Assembly (NCBI GenBank): GCA_036518955.1
Contig: DATDMG010000478.1
Span: 1-25,934, forward strand
DNA length: 25,934 nt
Direction of reading: 5' to 3'
Origin: DATDMG01 sp036518955
Lineage (GTDB): Bacteria > Actinomycetota > Actinomycetes > Actinomycetales > Kineosporiaceae
Shown: piece by piece, positions 8,717 through 16,421 of the stretch
Position numbering within the stretch: the first letter of the stretch is position 1
Layout: each line of letters opens with the position of its first letter
Made by a program: the position numbers and the translations under genes
The notes under the pieces: generated by a model
The model's input: only the letters and a program-made list of their open reading frames with translations
Told to the model about the DNA's origin: nothing
Database searches by the model: none

Positions 8717-11455
8717 ATGCTGGGGCTGAGCACCGGACCTGGGCCTGGGCCGGACGACGGAGAGGCCGGGGCGGAGCGTCGCCGGCTCGTTGCTGATCAT
8801 GCTGCCTGGATGCGTTGGGGCCCGTATCTGGCGGAGCGGGCCTGGGCGACGGTCCGTGAGGATTACAGTGCGGACGGCGACGCCTGGGACTACTTCCCGC
8901 ACGACCACGCCCGTTCCCGCGCCTACCGCTGGAACGAGGACGGCATGGCCGGGATCTGTGACGAGCAGCAGAGGCTGTGCCTCGCGCTGGCGCTGTGGAA
9001 CGGCCGGGACCCGATCCTCAAGGAGCGGATGTTCGGGCTGACCGGGCCGCAGGGCCGGCACGGCGAGGACGTCAAGGAGTACTGGTGGTACGCCGACGCC
9101 CTGCCCAGCCACGCGTACCTGAAGTGGCAGTACGCCTACCCGCTCGACGGCTACCCCTACCCCGGAGTCCTCGAGGGCAACGCTGCGCGCGGCGTGGGCC
9201 AACCCGAGTTCGAGCTCATCGACACCGGCGTCTTCGACCCGGAACCGGGCGGCACCGACGGCAGCGGGCGGTGGGCCGACGTCACGGTCGAGTACGCCAA
9301 GGCATCGCCCGACGACGTCGTGATGCGGGTTCGGGTCGAGAACATGTCGATCAGCCCCGCCGTGGTCCACGTGCTGCCGACGCTGTGGTTGCGGAACACG
9401 TGGGCGTGGGGGCCGGGTGGGCACCGCGGCTCGATCCGGATCGAGGACGGCCTGGTGGTGGCTCGGCACCCCACCTTGGGTGCGGTGCTGCTGTCGGCGT
9501 CCGCGGGCCCCGGAGGCGCGGCACCGCTCGCCCTGTTCTGCGAGAACGAGACCAACGTGCCGCGCGTGTTCGGTGCTCCCCCGACCACACCGTGGCCGAA
9601 GGACGGCATCAACGACCACGTGGTCTCCGGGCGGGACACCGTCAACCCCGCGCTCGCCGGTACGAAGGCGGCGTTGTGGTACCGGCTCGAGCTCGCCGGC
9701 CGGGAGGCGGCCGAGGTCGTCGTCCGGCTCACCGTGGTCTCCGACGGCGGTGCGGGCGGCCAGGTGCCGGACACCGGGGACGGCGCGCGCGCCGTCCTGG
9801 CCGCCCGCCGCCAGGAGGCGGACGCCTACCACGCCAGCCTCCTGGCGGCGACGGCGACGGACGACGAGCGGGCCGTGCACCGGCAGGCCGTGGCGGGACT
9901 GATCTGGGGCAAGTGCTTCTACCACTACGAGGTGGACGTCTGGCTGGACGGCGATCCGTACCCGCCGCGGCCGCCCCGGCAACGGCTGCGCGGCCGCAAC
10001 AGCGGCTGGCGGCACGTGAACAACTCGGACGTGCTCTCGATGCCCGACCCCTGGGAGTACCCCTGGCACGCCGCCTGGGACCTGGCCTTCCACACCGTGG
10101 CGCTGGCGCACGTGGACCCGCAGTTCGCCAAGGACCAGCTGGTGCTGCTCCTGCGGGAGTGGTACATGCACCCCAACGGGCAGCTGCCGGCCTACGAGTG
10201 GTCGTTCAGCGACGTCAACCCGCCGGTCCACGCCTGGGCGGCGCTGCGCGTGTTCGAGATCGACGGCGGCACCGATCACGACTTCCTCGAGCGGGTGCTG
10301 CACAAGCTGATCCTCAACTTCACCTGGTGGGTCAACCGGAAGGACGCCGAGGGGAGCAACCTGTTCGAGGGCGGGTTCCTCGGGATGGACAACATCGGGC
10401 CGATCGACCGGAGCAACCAGGTGCCGCCCGGCTTCCTGCTCGAGGAGTCCGACGGCACGGCCTGGATGGCGATGTACTGCCTGGACCTGTGGGACATCTG
10501 CCTGCGCCTGGCCGCCGGGCACGACCCGGTGTACGCGGACCTGGCCGTCACCTTCCTGGAGCACTTCGCGGCGATCGCGGCCGCGCTGCGGGACGGTGCG
10601 TTGTGGAACGAGCAGGACGGTTTCTACTACGACGTCCTGCGGGGTGACGGTGCGCTCACCCAGGTGCGGGTGCAGTCGATGGTCGGGCTCGTGCCGCTGT
10701 TCGCCGTCCGGATCGCGGACCGCGAACAGCTCGCCCGGGCCGAAGCCTTCCGGGACCACCTTCGCTGGTTCCTGGAGAATCGGCCCGGGTCCGGCGAGAT
10801 GATCGCAGGCGACCCGCAGTCCCGGGACCCGGCCGGCCGCGACGGCACCCACCTGCTGTCGATCGTCGACCTGCAGAAGCTGGTCCGGGTGCTGGCCCGG
10901 GTGCTGGACGACGCCCAGTTCCTCGCGCCGACCGGCGTCCGGTCGCTCTCCAAGGCGCACGACGGTCACCCCTTCGTGCTGGACGTCGGCGGCTGGCGTG
11001 CGTCGGTCGACTACGAGCCGGCGGAGTCCCGCTCCCGGCTCTTCGGCGGCAACTCGAACTGGCGCGGCCCGGTGTGGTTCCCGGTGAACCACCTCCTGCT
11101 GGAGGCGCTGCGCCGGTTCGCGACCTGGACGGACGGCGGTCTGCTGGTCGAGTTGCCGACCGGATCGGGACGGCGGGTGACCCTCGACGAGGCCGCCGAC
11201 GAGATCGCCACCCGGCTGGTGTCGACCTTCCTGAAGGGCCCGGACGGCGTCCGGCCGTTCGCCCGTCCCAGCTGGCACCGGATGCCGCCCTCCTGGCGCG
11301 ACCGGGTGCAGTTCCACGAGTTCTTCGACGGCGACACCGGCGCGGGGCTCGGGGCGTCGCACCAGACCGGCTGGACGGCGCTGGTCATCGACCTGCTCGC
11401 CACCCTGGCGGCCCGGCGTCAGGCCCCGTCGGACCGTCCCGACGGAACCCGGTGA
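8717..11455 (+). CDS. GH63/MGH1-like glucosidase
   Basis: The mature reading from ATG 8717 gives 912 residues. The conserved N-terminal block (WMRWGPYLAERAWATVRED, then DYFPHDHARSRAYRW at about 58-72) and the central blocks (WDLAFHTVALAHVDPQF near 455-470 and YEWSFSDVNPPVHAW near 492-506) are those of the large actinobacterial 'glucosidase' proteins with an MGH1-like (alpha/alpha)6 barrel related to family GH63. Relatives cleave alpha-glucosides such as mannosyl- or glucosyl-glycerate or glucose-capped oligosaccharides; the substrate here cannot be told. No signal peptide is seen, so it is probably cytoplasmic. The frame is open back to 8600, but the residues before 8717 are not conserved-looking, and GACCAT-N6-ATG there resembles a weak leaderless start. 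It converges with a debranching-type enzyme, suggesting a shared role in storage or compatible-solute carbohydrate turnover. Confidence 0.82.
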   Translation: MLGLSTGPGPGPDDGEAGAERRRLVADHAAWMRWGPYLAERAWATVREDYSADGDAWDYFPHDHARSRAYRWNEDGMAGICDEQQRLCLALALWNGRDPILKERMFGLTGPQGRHGEDVKEYWWYADALPSHAYLKWQYAYPLDGYPYPGVLEGNAARGVGQPEFELIDTGVFDPEPGGTDGSGRWADVTVEYAKASPDDVVMRVRVENMSISPAVVHVLPTLWLRNTWAWGPGGHRGSIRIEDGLVVARHPTLGAVLLSASAGPGGAAPLALFCENETNVPRVFGAPPTTPWPKDGINDHVVSGRDTVNPALAGTKAALWYRLELAGREAAEVVVRLTVVSDGGAGGQVPDTGDGARAVLAARRQEADAYHASLLAATATDDERAVHRQAVAGLIWGKCFYHYEVDVWLDGDPYPPRPPRQRLRGRNSGWRHVNNSDVLSMPDPWEYPWHAAWDLAFHTVALAHVDPQFAKDQLVLLLREWYMHPNGQLPAYEWSFSDVNPPVHAWAALRVFEIDGGTDHDFLERVLHKLILNFTWWVNRKDAEGSNLFEGGFLGMDNIGPIDRSNQVPPGFLLEESDGTAWMAMYCLDLWDICLRLAAGHDPVYADLAVTFLEHFAAIAAALRDGALWNEQDGFYYDVLRGDGALTQVRVQSMVGLVPLFAVRIADREQLARAEAFRDHLRWFLENRPGSGEMIAGDPQSRDPAGRDGTHLLSIVDLQKLVRVLARVLDDAQFLAPTGVRSLSKAHDGHPFVLDVGGWRASVDYEPAESRSRLFGGNSNWRGPVWFPVNHLLLEALRRFATWTDGGLLVELPTGSGRRVTLDEAADEIATRLVSTFLKGPDGVRPFARPSWHRMPPSWRDRVQFHEFFDGDTGAGLGASHQTGWTALVIDLLATLAARRQAPSDRPDGTR

Positions 11456-11589
11456 TCGGACCGGTGCCGCGCAGAGCCCGCGGTTCCCCGGGGACGTCGC
11501 GTTCCGTGATCACCTTCTCGGGTTCGTACCGGACGGCTTCCCTCCCCCCGAACCTGTTGCCTACAGTATCTGCCATCGCGGGGTGCGGT

Positions 11590-11620
11590 GGGACGGCTCA
11601 GCCGGGGGGTGTGCCGTCCC
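11590..11620 (-). terminator. Possible hairpin at the end of the debranching gene
   Basis: GGGACGGC (11590-11597) pairs with GCCGTCCC (11613-11620) across a 15-base loop; the stem spans the stop codon of the minus-strand gene. It lies in the 142-bp gap between two convergent genes. The large loop makes it only a moderate terminator candidate. The remainder of 11456-11589 holds nothing I recognise. Confidence 0.35.
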
Positions 11621-13661
11621 TCCCTCCGTAGCCGGCGGGTTTGAGGAGCCGGAGAAGTTCCGCGACGGACCAGGCCTGGAAAGGACATCCGGTGACCAGG
11701 TGCGGTGCGTCACCGTCGGCAGTCTCGGACACCGACCCCAACCCGGCCTCGGCCAGGTGACCCAGCAGCCCCTCCAGGATTCCGTCGAGCGACCCGCCCG
11801 CCCTCCGGACGGCGTCCGCGTAGGGGCCGATCAGCCAGGGCCAGACGGTGCCCTGGTGGTAGGCGGCGCCCCGCGTCTCTGGGCTGCCGCGGTGATTGCC
11901 CCGATAACCGGGGTCGGAGGGCGTCAGCGTCCGCAGCCCCAGCGGGGTCACCAGCGGTGCGACCGCCGCGACGACGTGCGCCGCGGCCCGGGGATCGGCG
12001 GCGAGCGGCCCGTCCGGAAGGCTCACCGCGAGCAGCTGGTTCGGCCGGAGGCGGTCGTCGTGGGTGGGTTCGCCGGTCGGGTGCCCGGGCGTCGGCGCGT
12101 CGACGACGTCGCGGAGGCCTCCGCCCGGCAGCACGAACCGCTCGCTGAACGACGCCCGGGCCTGATCGTGCAGCGCGCCCAGCTGAGCGATCTCCTCCGG
12201 GGAGGCCCGGGAGGAGATCAGCAGCCGGCCCAGCACCGCCAGCGCATTGATCCACAGCGCGTTGACCTCGACCGGCTTGCCGTGCCGTGGGGTGACGGCA
12301 ACACCTCCGACCCGGGCGTCCATCCAGGTCAGGGCGACGCCGTCGGCGTCCGGGACGGCACCGCACCGGAGCAGCCCGTCGGCGGGGTCCACCCCGATGC
12401 CGAACCGCGTGCCCGCCAGGTGCACGGCCACGATCGAGCGCAGGACGTCGAGCACCTCGCCGCCGAGCGTGGCGTCCCCGGTGATCGCGACGTGCCGCCC
12501 CACCACGTGCACGAACCAGAGCGTGGCGTCCACGGCGTCGTACCCCGGCGCCCCGCCGTCCGCGGTGTTCGCCAGCATGCCGTCCGACACCGCGGCCGCG
12601 TACCGGCGCAGCAGCGCGGCCCCCTCCCGGACCCGGCCGGTGGACAGGAAGAGGCCCTCGTACGAGGTCATGGTGTCCCGCGACCGCTCGCCGAACCAGG
12701 GATACCCCGCGACGACGCCGGGTGCGGAGGTGATGTGGTGGTCCGCCGCGGCGACCAGGATCCGCAGCACGCGCTCCCGCCCGCCGGCCGGCTCGGCGTC
12801 CGTGGCGAGCCCCGCGGCGGCCAGCAGCGCGGTCGCCCGGCGCCGGGCGTCGGCCACGACCCGGCGCGCCGGCGGGGGCGGGACGTCGAGTGCCCCCGCC
12901 CACGCCGCAACCTCCAGGGCCTGGCCGCCGCGCAGGTCCGCGAAGAAGGTGCCGACGTGCCAGAGGTCCTCGACGTCCGGCAGCCCGCGAATCGCCTCCT
13001 GGCGGTACCGGGCTCCGCGGTACCACTCGGCCCCCGGGACGAATCCCGGTCCGGCCACCCGCCACGCACCCTCGAACACGGCCCCGCCGGGGGCGGGCAC
13101 GCACTCCGGGTCGGGCCCCTGCCCGGCCTGCCGGGTGCCGTGCGCGTTGCGCCAGGTGCCCAGCGCCACCAGCGCGAGGCGGACCAGCCCCGGGGCCCGG
13201 ACGACGCGGTGCACCACGCCCACCGCGGGACGCCCCCGCACCATCGCGATCTCCCGCTCCACCACGACGTCACCGACGACCCAGCGGTGGACGACGCTCC
13301 CCGGGCGGACCTCGACCCCGGAGAGCAGGAGGCAGCCCACCGGGTCGATGACGCCACCGGCCCACTCGTCCGTCGCCAGCCGGAACCGTTCGGAGCCGAC
13401 GGTGAGCAGCGGATCGAGGGCCGCCAGGGCGAGGTGTCGCTCGGCGACGGTGCCGGGCCGGACCAGCGGGACGCTCCGCTCGGTCGCCGCCACGAGCAGG
13501 CCGTGGTAACGGCGGGTCCGCAACCCGGAGGCGGTGCCCATCGCGTAGCCGCCCAGTCCGTCGGTCAGGAGCCACTCGGCTCCGCCCCCGGCCACGGCGC
13601 CGGTGCAGCCGGCCGGCCCGATCCGGACGTCGGCGCCGGGGTCGGTCGGGCCGCAGGTCAT
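11598..13661 (-). CDS. Glycogen debranching-type enzyme (amylo-alpha-1,6-glucosidase family)
   Basis: The 687-residue protein has the two-part layout of the archaeal/bacterial glycogen debranching family (GDE_N plus GDE_C, GH133-like). The N-terminal domain begins WLLTDGLGGYAMGT and RTRRYHGLLVAA (about residues 29-58), a hallmark of the family. The C-terminal (alpha/alpha)6 domain has YPWFGERSRDTMTSYEGLFL (about 318-338), the catalytic-face motif usually written WFGxWGRDTM, and later HQGTVWPWLIGPYADA. Such enzymes hydrolyse alpha-1,6 branch points in glycogen or related glucans. The motif carries Glu-Arg-Ser before Arg-Asp-Thr-Met instead of the commoner Glu-Trp-Gly. ATG 13661 is preceded by TAGGCT and six bases with no Shine-Dalgarno, so the mRNA is probably leaderless. 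Only 29 bp separate it from the divergent mobA-like start. Confidence 0.9.
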   Translation of the reverse strand: MTCGPTDPGADVRIGPAGCTGAVAGGGAEWLLTDGLGGYAMGTASGLRTRRYHGLLVAATERSVPLVRPGTVAERHLALAALDPLLTVGSERFRLATDEWAGGVIDPVGCLLLSGVEVRPGSVVHRWVVGDVVVEREIAMVRGRPAVGVVHRVVRAPGLVRLALVALGTWRNAHGTRQAGQGPDPECVPAPGGAVFEGAWRVAGPGFVPGAEWYRGARYRQEAIRGLPDVEDLWHVGTFFADLRGGQALEVAAWAGALDVPPPPARRVVADARRRATALLAAAGLATDAEPAGGRERVLRILVAAADHHITSAPGVVAGYPWFGERSRDTMTSYEGLFLSTGRVREGAALLRRYAAAVSDGMLANTADGGAPGYDAVDATLWFVHVVGRHVAITGDATLGGEVLDVLRSIVAVHLAGTRFGIGVDPADGLLRCGAVPDADGVALTWMDARVGGVAVTPRHGKPVEVNALWINALAVLGRLLISSRASPEEIAQLGALHDQARASFSERFVLPGGGLRDVVDAPTPGHPTGEPTHDDRLRPNQLLAVSLPDGPLAADPRAAAHVVAAVAPLVTPLGLRTLTPSDPGYRGNHRGSPETRGAAYHQGTVWPWLIGPYADAVRRAGGSLDGILEGLLGHLAEAGLGSVSETADGDAPHLVTGCPFQAWSVAELLRLLKPAGYGGRDGTPPG

Positions 13662-13667
13662 GCCTCG

Positions 13668-13673
13668 AGCCTA
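13668..13673 (-). promoter_or_regulatory. -10 element of a leaderless promoter (debranching gene)
   Basis: TAGGCT lies exactly six bases before ATG 13661 on the minus strand. TANNNT with the transcript starting at the A of the start codon is the known arrangement of actinobacterial leaderless genes. No ribosome site is present. Confidence 0.65.
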
Positions 13674-13678
13674 TGCGG

Positions 13679-13684
13679 CATGCT
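13679..13684 (+). promoter_or_regulatory. Candidate -10 element (mobA-like gene)
   Basis: CATGCT is followed by six bases and GTG 13691; the same hexamer at the same distance precedes the coxD-like gene. C replaces the usual first T. It lies only 5 bp from the opposing -10 of the debranching gene, so the two promoters would compete. Confidence 0.4.
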
Positions 13685-13690
13685 CGCCGG

Positions 13691-14260
13691 GTGAAGGTCG
13701 CGGGGCTGTTGCTGGCGGCGGGGGCGGGCCGCCGGATGGGCGTGCCCAAGGGGCTGGTCCGGGCGGAGGACGGCCTCGCCTGGGTGACCCGTTCCGCGCA
13801 GGTCCTGATCACGGGCGGGTGTGTCCCGGTGCTCGTGGTGGTCGGGGCGCGCGCCGCCGAGGTCGCCGTGCTCGTCCCGGGCCCCGCCCGGGCCGTGCCG
13901 GCGTCCGACTGGGCCGAGGGGATGGGCGCGTCGCTGCGGGCCGGGTTGCGCGCCGCCCTCGAGGTGGCGGACGACGCCGTCGCGGTCGTCGTCTCGCTGG
14001 TCGACACGCCGGGGGTGACCGCCGAGGTGGTCCGCCGGCTCGCGGCCTGGGCACGTGCCGCCGGGCCGGAGAGCCTGGCGCGCGCCGCCTACCAGGGAAC
14101 GCCGGGGCATCCGGTGGTGCTGGGTCGCGCCCACTGGTCCGCGGTCGCCGACGGCGCGCGGGGGGACTCCGGCGCCCGGGGTTACCTCGCCGGTCGGGAC
14201 GTCGTCCGGGTCGAGTGCGGGGACGTCGGGGACGGCCGGGACGTCGACACCCCCGGGTGA
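13691..14260 (+). CDS. MobA/MocA-like molybdopterin nucleotidyltransferase
   Basis: The 189-residue protein begins VKVAGLLLAAGAGRRMGVPKGLV, the nucleotide-binding loop of the MobA-like NTP transferase fold (LAxGxGxRMGxPK). Other family blocks are SLVDTPGV (metal-binding Asp region), AYQGTPGHPVVLGRAHW and GDSGARGYLAG near the C-terminus. The family attaches GMP or CMP to molybdopterin in the cytoplasm. Here the loop reads LAAG, the form associated with CTP-using MocA, rather than the LAGG of GTP-using MobA; this fits the cytosine-dinucleotide cofactor of CO/xanthine dehydrogenases encoded nearby. The frame is open to an ATG at 13673, but GTG 13691 directly precedes the conserved core and has CATGCT six bases upstream. 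moaE follows after 63 bp. Confidence 0.82.
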   Translation: MKVAGLLLAAGAGRRMGVPKGLVRAEDGLAWVTRSAQVLITGGCVPVLVVVGARAAEVAVLVPGPARAVPASDWAEGMGASLRAGLRAALEVADDAVAVVVSLVDTPGVTAEVVRRLAAWARAAGPESLARAAYQGTPGHPVVLGRAHWSAVADGARGDSGARGYLAGRDVVRVECGDVGDGRDVDTPG

Positions 14261-14311
14261 GTGAGGGTCGCCTGCCGGCGCTCGCCTGCGGGCCCGGTGC
14301 CCCCGGACGTC

Positions 14312-14317
14312 TACAGT
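14312..14317 (+). promoter_or_regulatory. -10 element of a leaderless promoter (moaE)
   Basis: TACAGT is followed by exactly six bases (GGCCCG) and GTG 14324. No Shine-Dalgarno is present. This is the main reason for choosing this start of moaE. Confidence 0.65.
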
Positions 14318-14323
14318 GGCCCG

Positions 14324-14857
14324 GTGAGCACCGAGACGTCGCGTCGCCCGGATCCTTCCGGCGCCCACCCCGCGCTGGGCGCGGAGCACGCGCACGCCGA
14401 CCGGGTGCGCGACACCAGCCGGTTGGTGCCGCCGGCACGCCGCGTCGTGCGGGCGGCGGTGAGCGGTGAACCGCTCGACGTCCTGGCCCACCAGGCGGCG
14501 GTGGCCGGGCCGGCGTCCGGCGCGGTCGTCACGTTCTCCGGGGTGGTGCGTGACCATGACGGGGGCCGGCCGGTCACCGGCATCGAGTACGTCGCGCACC
14601 CGAGCGCGGCGGCGGTCCTCGCCGAGGTCGTCGCCGACGTGACCGCCCGCAGCGACGTCGACGCGGTCGCGGTCTCGCACCGGATCGGCGACCTGCGGAT
14701 CGGCGAGTCGGCGCTCGTGGTGGCGGTGGCCGCCGCGCACCGGCAGGAGGCCTTCGCCGCCGCCGCGCTGATGGTCGACGAGGTCAAGCACCGCCTGCCG
14801 GTGTGGAAGCGCCAGGTGTTCGCCGACGGCACCGACGAGTGGGTCGCCTGCCCCTGA
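14324..14857 (+). CDS. moaE: Molybdopterin synthase catalytic (large) subunit MoaE
   Basis: The 177-residue protein has the MoaE core from about residue 50: VTFSGVVRDHDGG, GIEYVAHPSA, VSHRIGDLRIGESALVVAVAAAHR and the active-site segment DEVKHRLPVWKRQ, with the two conserved lysines of the family. MoaE with the thiocarboxylated MoaD converts cyclic pyranopterin monophosphate to molybdopterin in the cytoplasm. The first 45 residues, rich in Arg, Pro and His, are longer than in most homologues and look unstructured. The frame is open to 14261, overlapping nothing known; GTG 14324 is preferred because TACAGT lies six bases before it. The stop is 24 bp from that of the convergent moaD, its partner subunit. 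Confidence 0.93.
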   Translation: MSTETSRRPDPSGAHPALGAEHAHADRVRDTSRLVPPARRVVRAAVSGEPLDVLAHQAAVAGPASGAVVTFSGVVRDHDGGRPVTGIEYVAHPSAAAVLAEVVADVTARSDVDAVAVSHRIGDLRIGESALVVAVAAAHRQEAFAAAALMVDEVKHRLPVWKRQVFADGTDEWVACP

Positions 14858-14861
14858 CGTC

Positions 14862-14874
14862 CCCCGGCCCGGGG
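14862..14874. terminator. Possible short hairpin between convergent moaE and moaD
   Basis: CCCCGG-C-CCGGGG is a 13-bp palindrome filling the 24-bp gap between the two stop codons. As RNA it would fold with only four or five pairs on either strand. It may be a minimal bidirectional terminator. Confidence 0.3.
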
Positions 14875-14881
14875 CGGGCGA

Positions 14882-15187
14882 TCAGCCGCCGGCGAAGGGG
14901 GGCAGCACGTCGACGACGGCGCCGTCCGCCAGCTCCCGATCCACCGTGGCGACCACCTCGTCGACGATGTAGGTCGACGCCGCGAGCACCCGGGCCAGGC
15001 CGTCGCCGTGCCGGTGCACCAGCTCGTCGACGAGCCGGCCGACCGTCGCCGGTGCGGCGAGGGTGACCTTCTCCGCCGGGACGCCGGCCGCCGCCTGGGC
15101 GCCGGCGAAGTACCGGACGGACACCGTCGCCGAGGTTCCGCCACGGGGCTGGTCGGGGGCCCGGTCAGAGGGTGGCAGAACCGTCAC
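14882..15187 (-). CDS. moaD: Molybdopterin synthase sulfur-carrier subunit MoaD
   Basis: The 101-residue protein has the ubiquitin-like MoaD/ThiS fold signature: VSVRYFAGAQAAAGVPAEKV, ATVGRLVDELVHRHG and the C-terminus VDVLPPFAGG. The terminal Gly-Gly is the site that becomes a thiocarboxylate and delivers sulfur to MoaE. GTG 15187 lies 3 bp after the moaA stop, indicating an moaA-moaD operon with translational coupling. An internal GTG at Val22 (VSVRYFAG) would give a protein of ordinary MoaD length (about 80 aa) and cannot be excluded, as neither start has a good ribosome site. It is encoded opposite and tail to tail with its partner moaE. Confidence 0.88.
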   Translation of the reverse strand: MTVLPPSDRAPDQPRGGTSATVSVRYFAGAQAAAGVPAEKVTLAAPATVGRLVDELVHRHGDGLARVLAASTYIVDEVVATVDRELADGAVVDVLPPFAGG

Positions 15188-15190
15188 GGG

Positions 15191-16297
15191 TCAACCGCCG
15201 ATCGCGCTCATGGGCCGGTCCGGCTGCAGGAACGACGGGTCGTCGATGCCGTGGCCGGCCTCCTTCGCCCACATCGTGGCACGCCAGGCCTCGGCGATCT
15301 CGTCGTCGTCCGCGCCGGCGCGCAGCAGGCCCCGCAGGTCCGTCTCGGCCCGGGCGAAGAGGCAGTTGCGGATCTGCCCGTCGGCGGTCAGGCGGGTGCG
15401 GTCGCAGTCGCCGCAGAACGGCCGGGTCACCGAGGCGACGATGCCGACCCGGCCGAGTCCGGCGTCCGGCGTCCGGACCCCCTCGACCAGCCAGGTCTCG
15501 GCGGGTGCCGCACCGCGGGTGGCCGGATGGGTCGGGGTCAGGGTGAACTCCTCGGAGAGCGCGGCCAGGATCTCGGCCGCGGTGATCATCGCGTTCCGGT
15601 CCCAGGCGCCCTGCGGGTCCAGGGGCATCTGCTCGATGAACCGTGGCTGGTAGCCCCGCTCCAGCGCCCACCGGACCAGGGGGACGGCCTCGTCGTCGTT
15701 GACGTCGCGGATCAGGACGGCGTTGAGCTTCACCGGGGCCAGCCCCGCCTCCGCCGCGGCGGCCATCCCCGCGACGACGTCCTCCCAGCGGTCGCGGTGG
15801 GTGATCCGGGCGAACCGGGCCCGGTCGAGGGTGTCGAGCGAGACGTTGATCCGGTGCAGCCCGGCCGCCTTCAGCCCGGCGGCCCGACGCTCCAGGCCCA
15901 GCCCGTTGGTGGTCACCGCGGTCTCCGGTGCCCGGCCGCTCGCCGTCCGGAGCGTGGTGGTGGCGGCGATGATCCGCTCCAGGCCACGCCGAAGCAGCGG
16001 CTCGCCTCCGGTGAAGCGGACCTCCTCGACCCCGAGGCGCGCCACCGCCACCGTGATCAGGCGGATGATCTCGACGTCGGTCAGGATCCGCTCGTCCGGC
16101 AACCAGTCCAGGCCCTCCGGCGGCATGCAGTACGTGCAGCGCAGGTTGCAGCGGTCGGTGAGGCTGACCCGCAGGTCGGTCGCCGCCCGGCCGAAGCGGT
16201 CCACCAGGCGGGTGTCGCGTGGCCGGGCACCGGGGCCGGCGGCGGGTGGCGCACCGGACGTCCGGATCGCCGGCATGCCGAGGACGACGCGAGTCAC
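15191..16297 (-). CDS. moaA: GTP 3',8-cyclase MoaA (radical SAM)
   Basis: The 368-residue protein carries both iron-sulfur clusters of MoaA: the radical-SAM motif CNLRCTYC (Cys50, Cys54, Cys57) and the C-terminal set FCGDC...RNC (Cys295, Cys298, Cys312) that holds the second cluster and GTP. The C-terminus ends in the conserved Gly-Gly (SAIGG), which is needed for activity in the family. The enzyme makes the first committed intermediate of molybdenum cofactor from GTP, together with MoaC, which is not in this window. FTGGEPLLR is the SAM-binding GGEP motif. The frame stays open to 16681, but GTG 16297 is chosen because TACCCT lies six bases before it and the longer version would overlap the GH1 gene. 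moaD follows at 3 bp. Confidence 0.96.
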   Translation of the reverse strand: MTRVVLGMPAIRTSGAPPAAGPGARPRDTRLVDRFGRAATDLRVSLTDRCNLRCTYCMPPEGLDWLPDERILTDVEIIRLITVAVARLGVEEVRFTGGEPLLRRGLERIIAATTTLRTASGRAPETAVTTNGLGLERRAAGLKAAGLHRINVSLDTLDRARFARITHRDRWEDVVAGMAAAAEAGLAPVKLNAVLIRDVNDDEAVPLVRWALERGYQPRFIEQMPLDPQGAWDRNAMITAAEILAALSEEFTLTPTHPATRGAAPAETWLVEGVRTPDAGLGRVGIVASVTRPFCGDCDRTRLTADGQIRNCLFARAETDLRGLLRAGADDDEIAEAWRATMWAKEAGHGIDDPSFLQPDRPMSAIGG

Positions 16298-16303
16298 CGG
16301 GTC

Positions 16304-16309
16304 AGGGTA
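16304..16309 (-). promoter_or_regulatory. -10 element of a leaderless promoter (moaA)
   Basis: On the minus strand TACCCT is followed by GACCCG and then GTG 16297. The geometry is identical to that upstream of moaE, and no ribosome site exists. Confidence 0.65.
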
Positions 16310-16421
16310 ACCACGCGGGGGCGTCGACCGCTTCTCCCGGGCTCGGCGGTCGCCGTTGTGCCGAGCGACGAGTCTTGGCCGGTGGGTCGCCCTGGATAGT
16401 GGCCTCTGGCAGCATGGCGCT

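Noticed and set aside
8357..11362. 1001-aa open frame opposite the GH63-like gene
   Set aside because: Composition is Arg/Val/Pro/His-biased without domains; the plus-strand frame has conserved enzyme blocks.
11583..13694. 703-aa plus-strand frame opposite the debranching gene
   Set aside because: No recognisable motif and shadow-type composition; the minus strand encodes clear GDE domains.
14117..14857. Extra genes or frameshift between the mobA-like gene and moaE
   Set aside because: The open frame ahead of GTG 14324 shows no conserved residues and the -10 element sits within it; the gap is an ordinary 63-bp promoter region.
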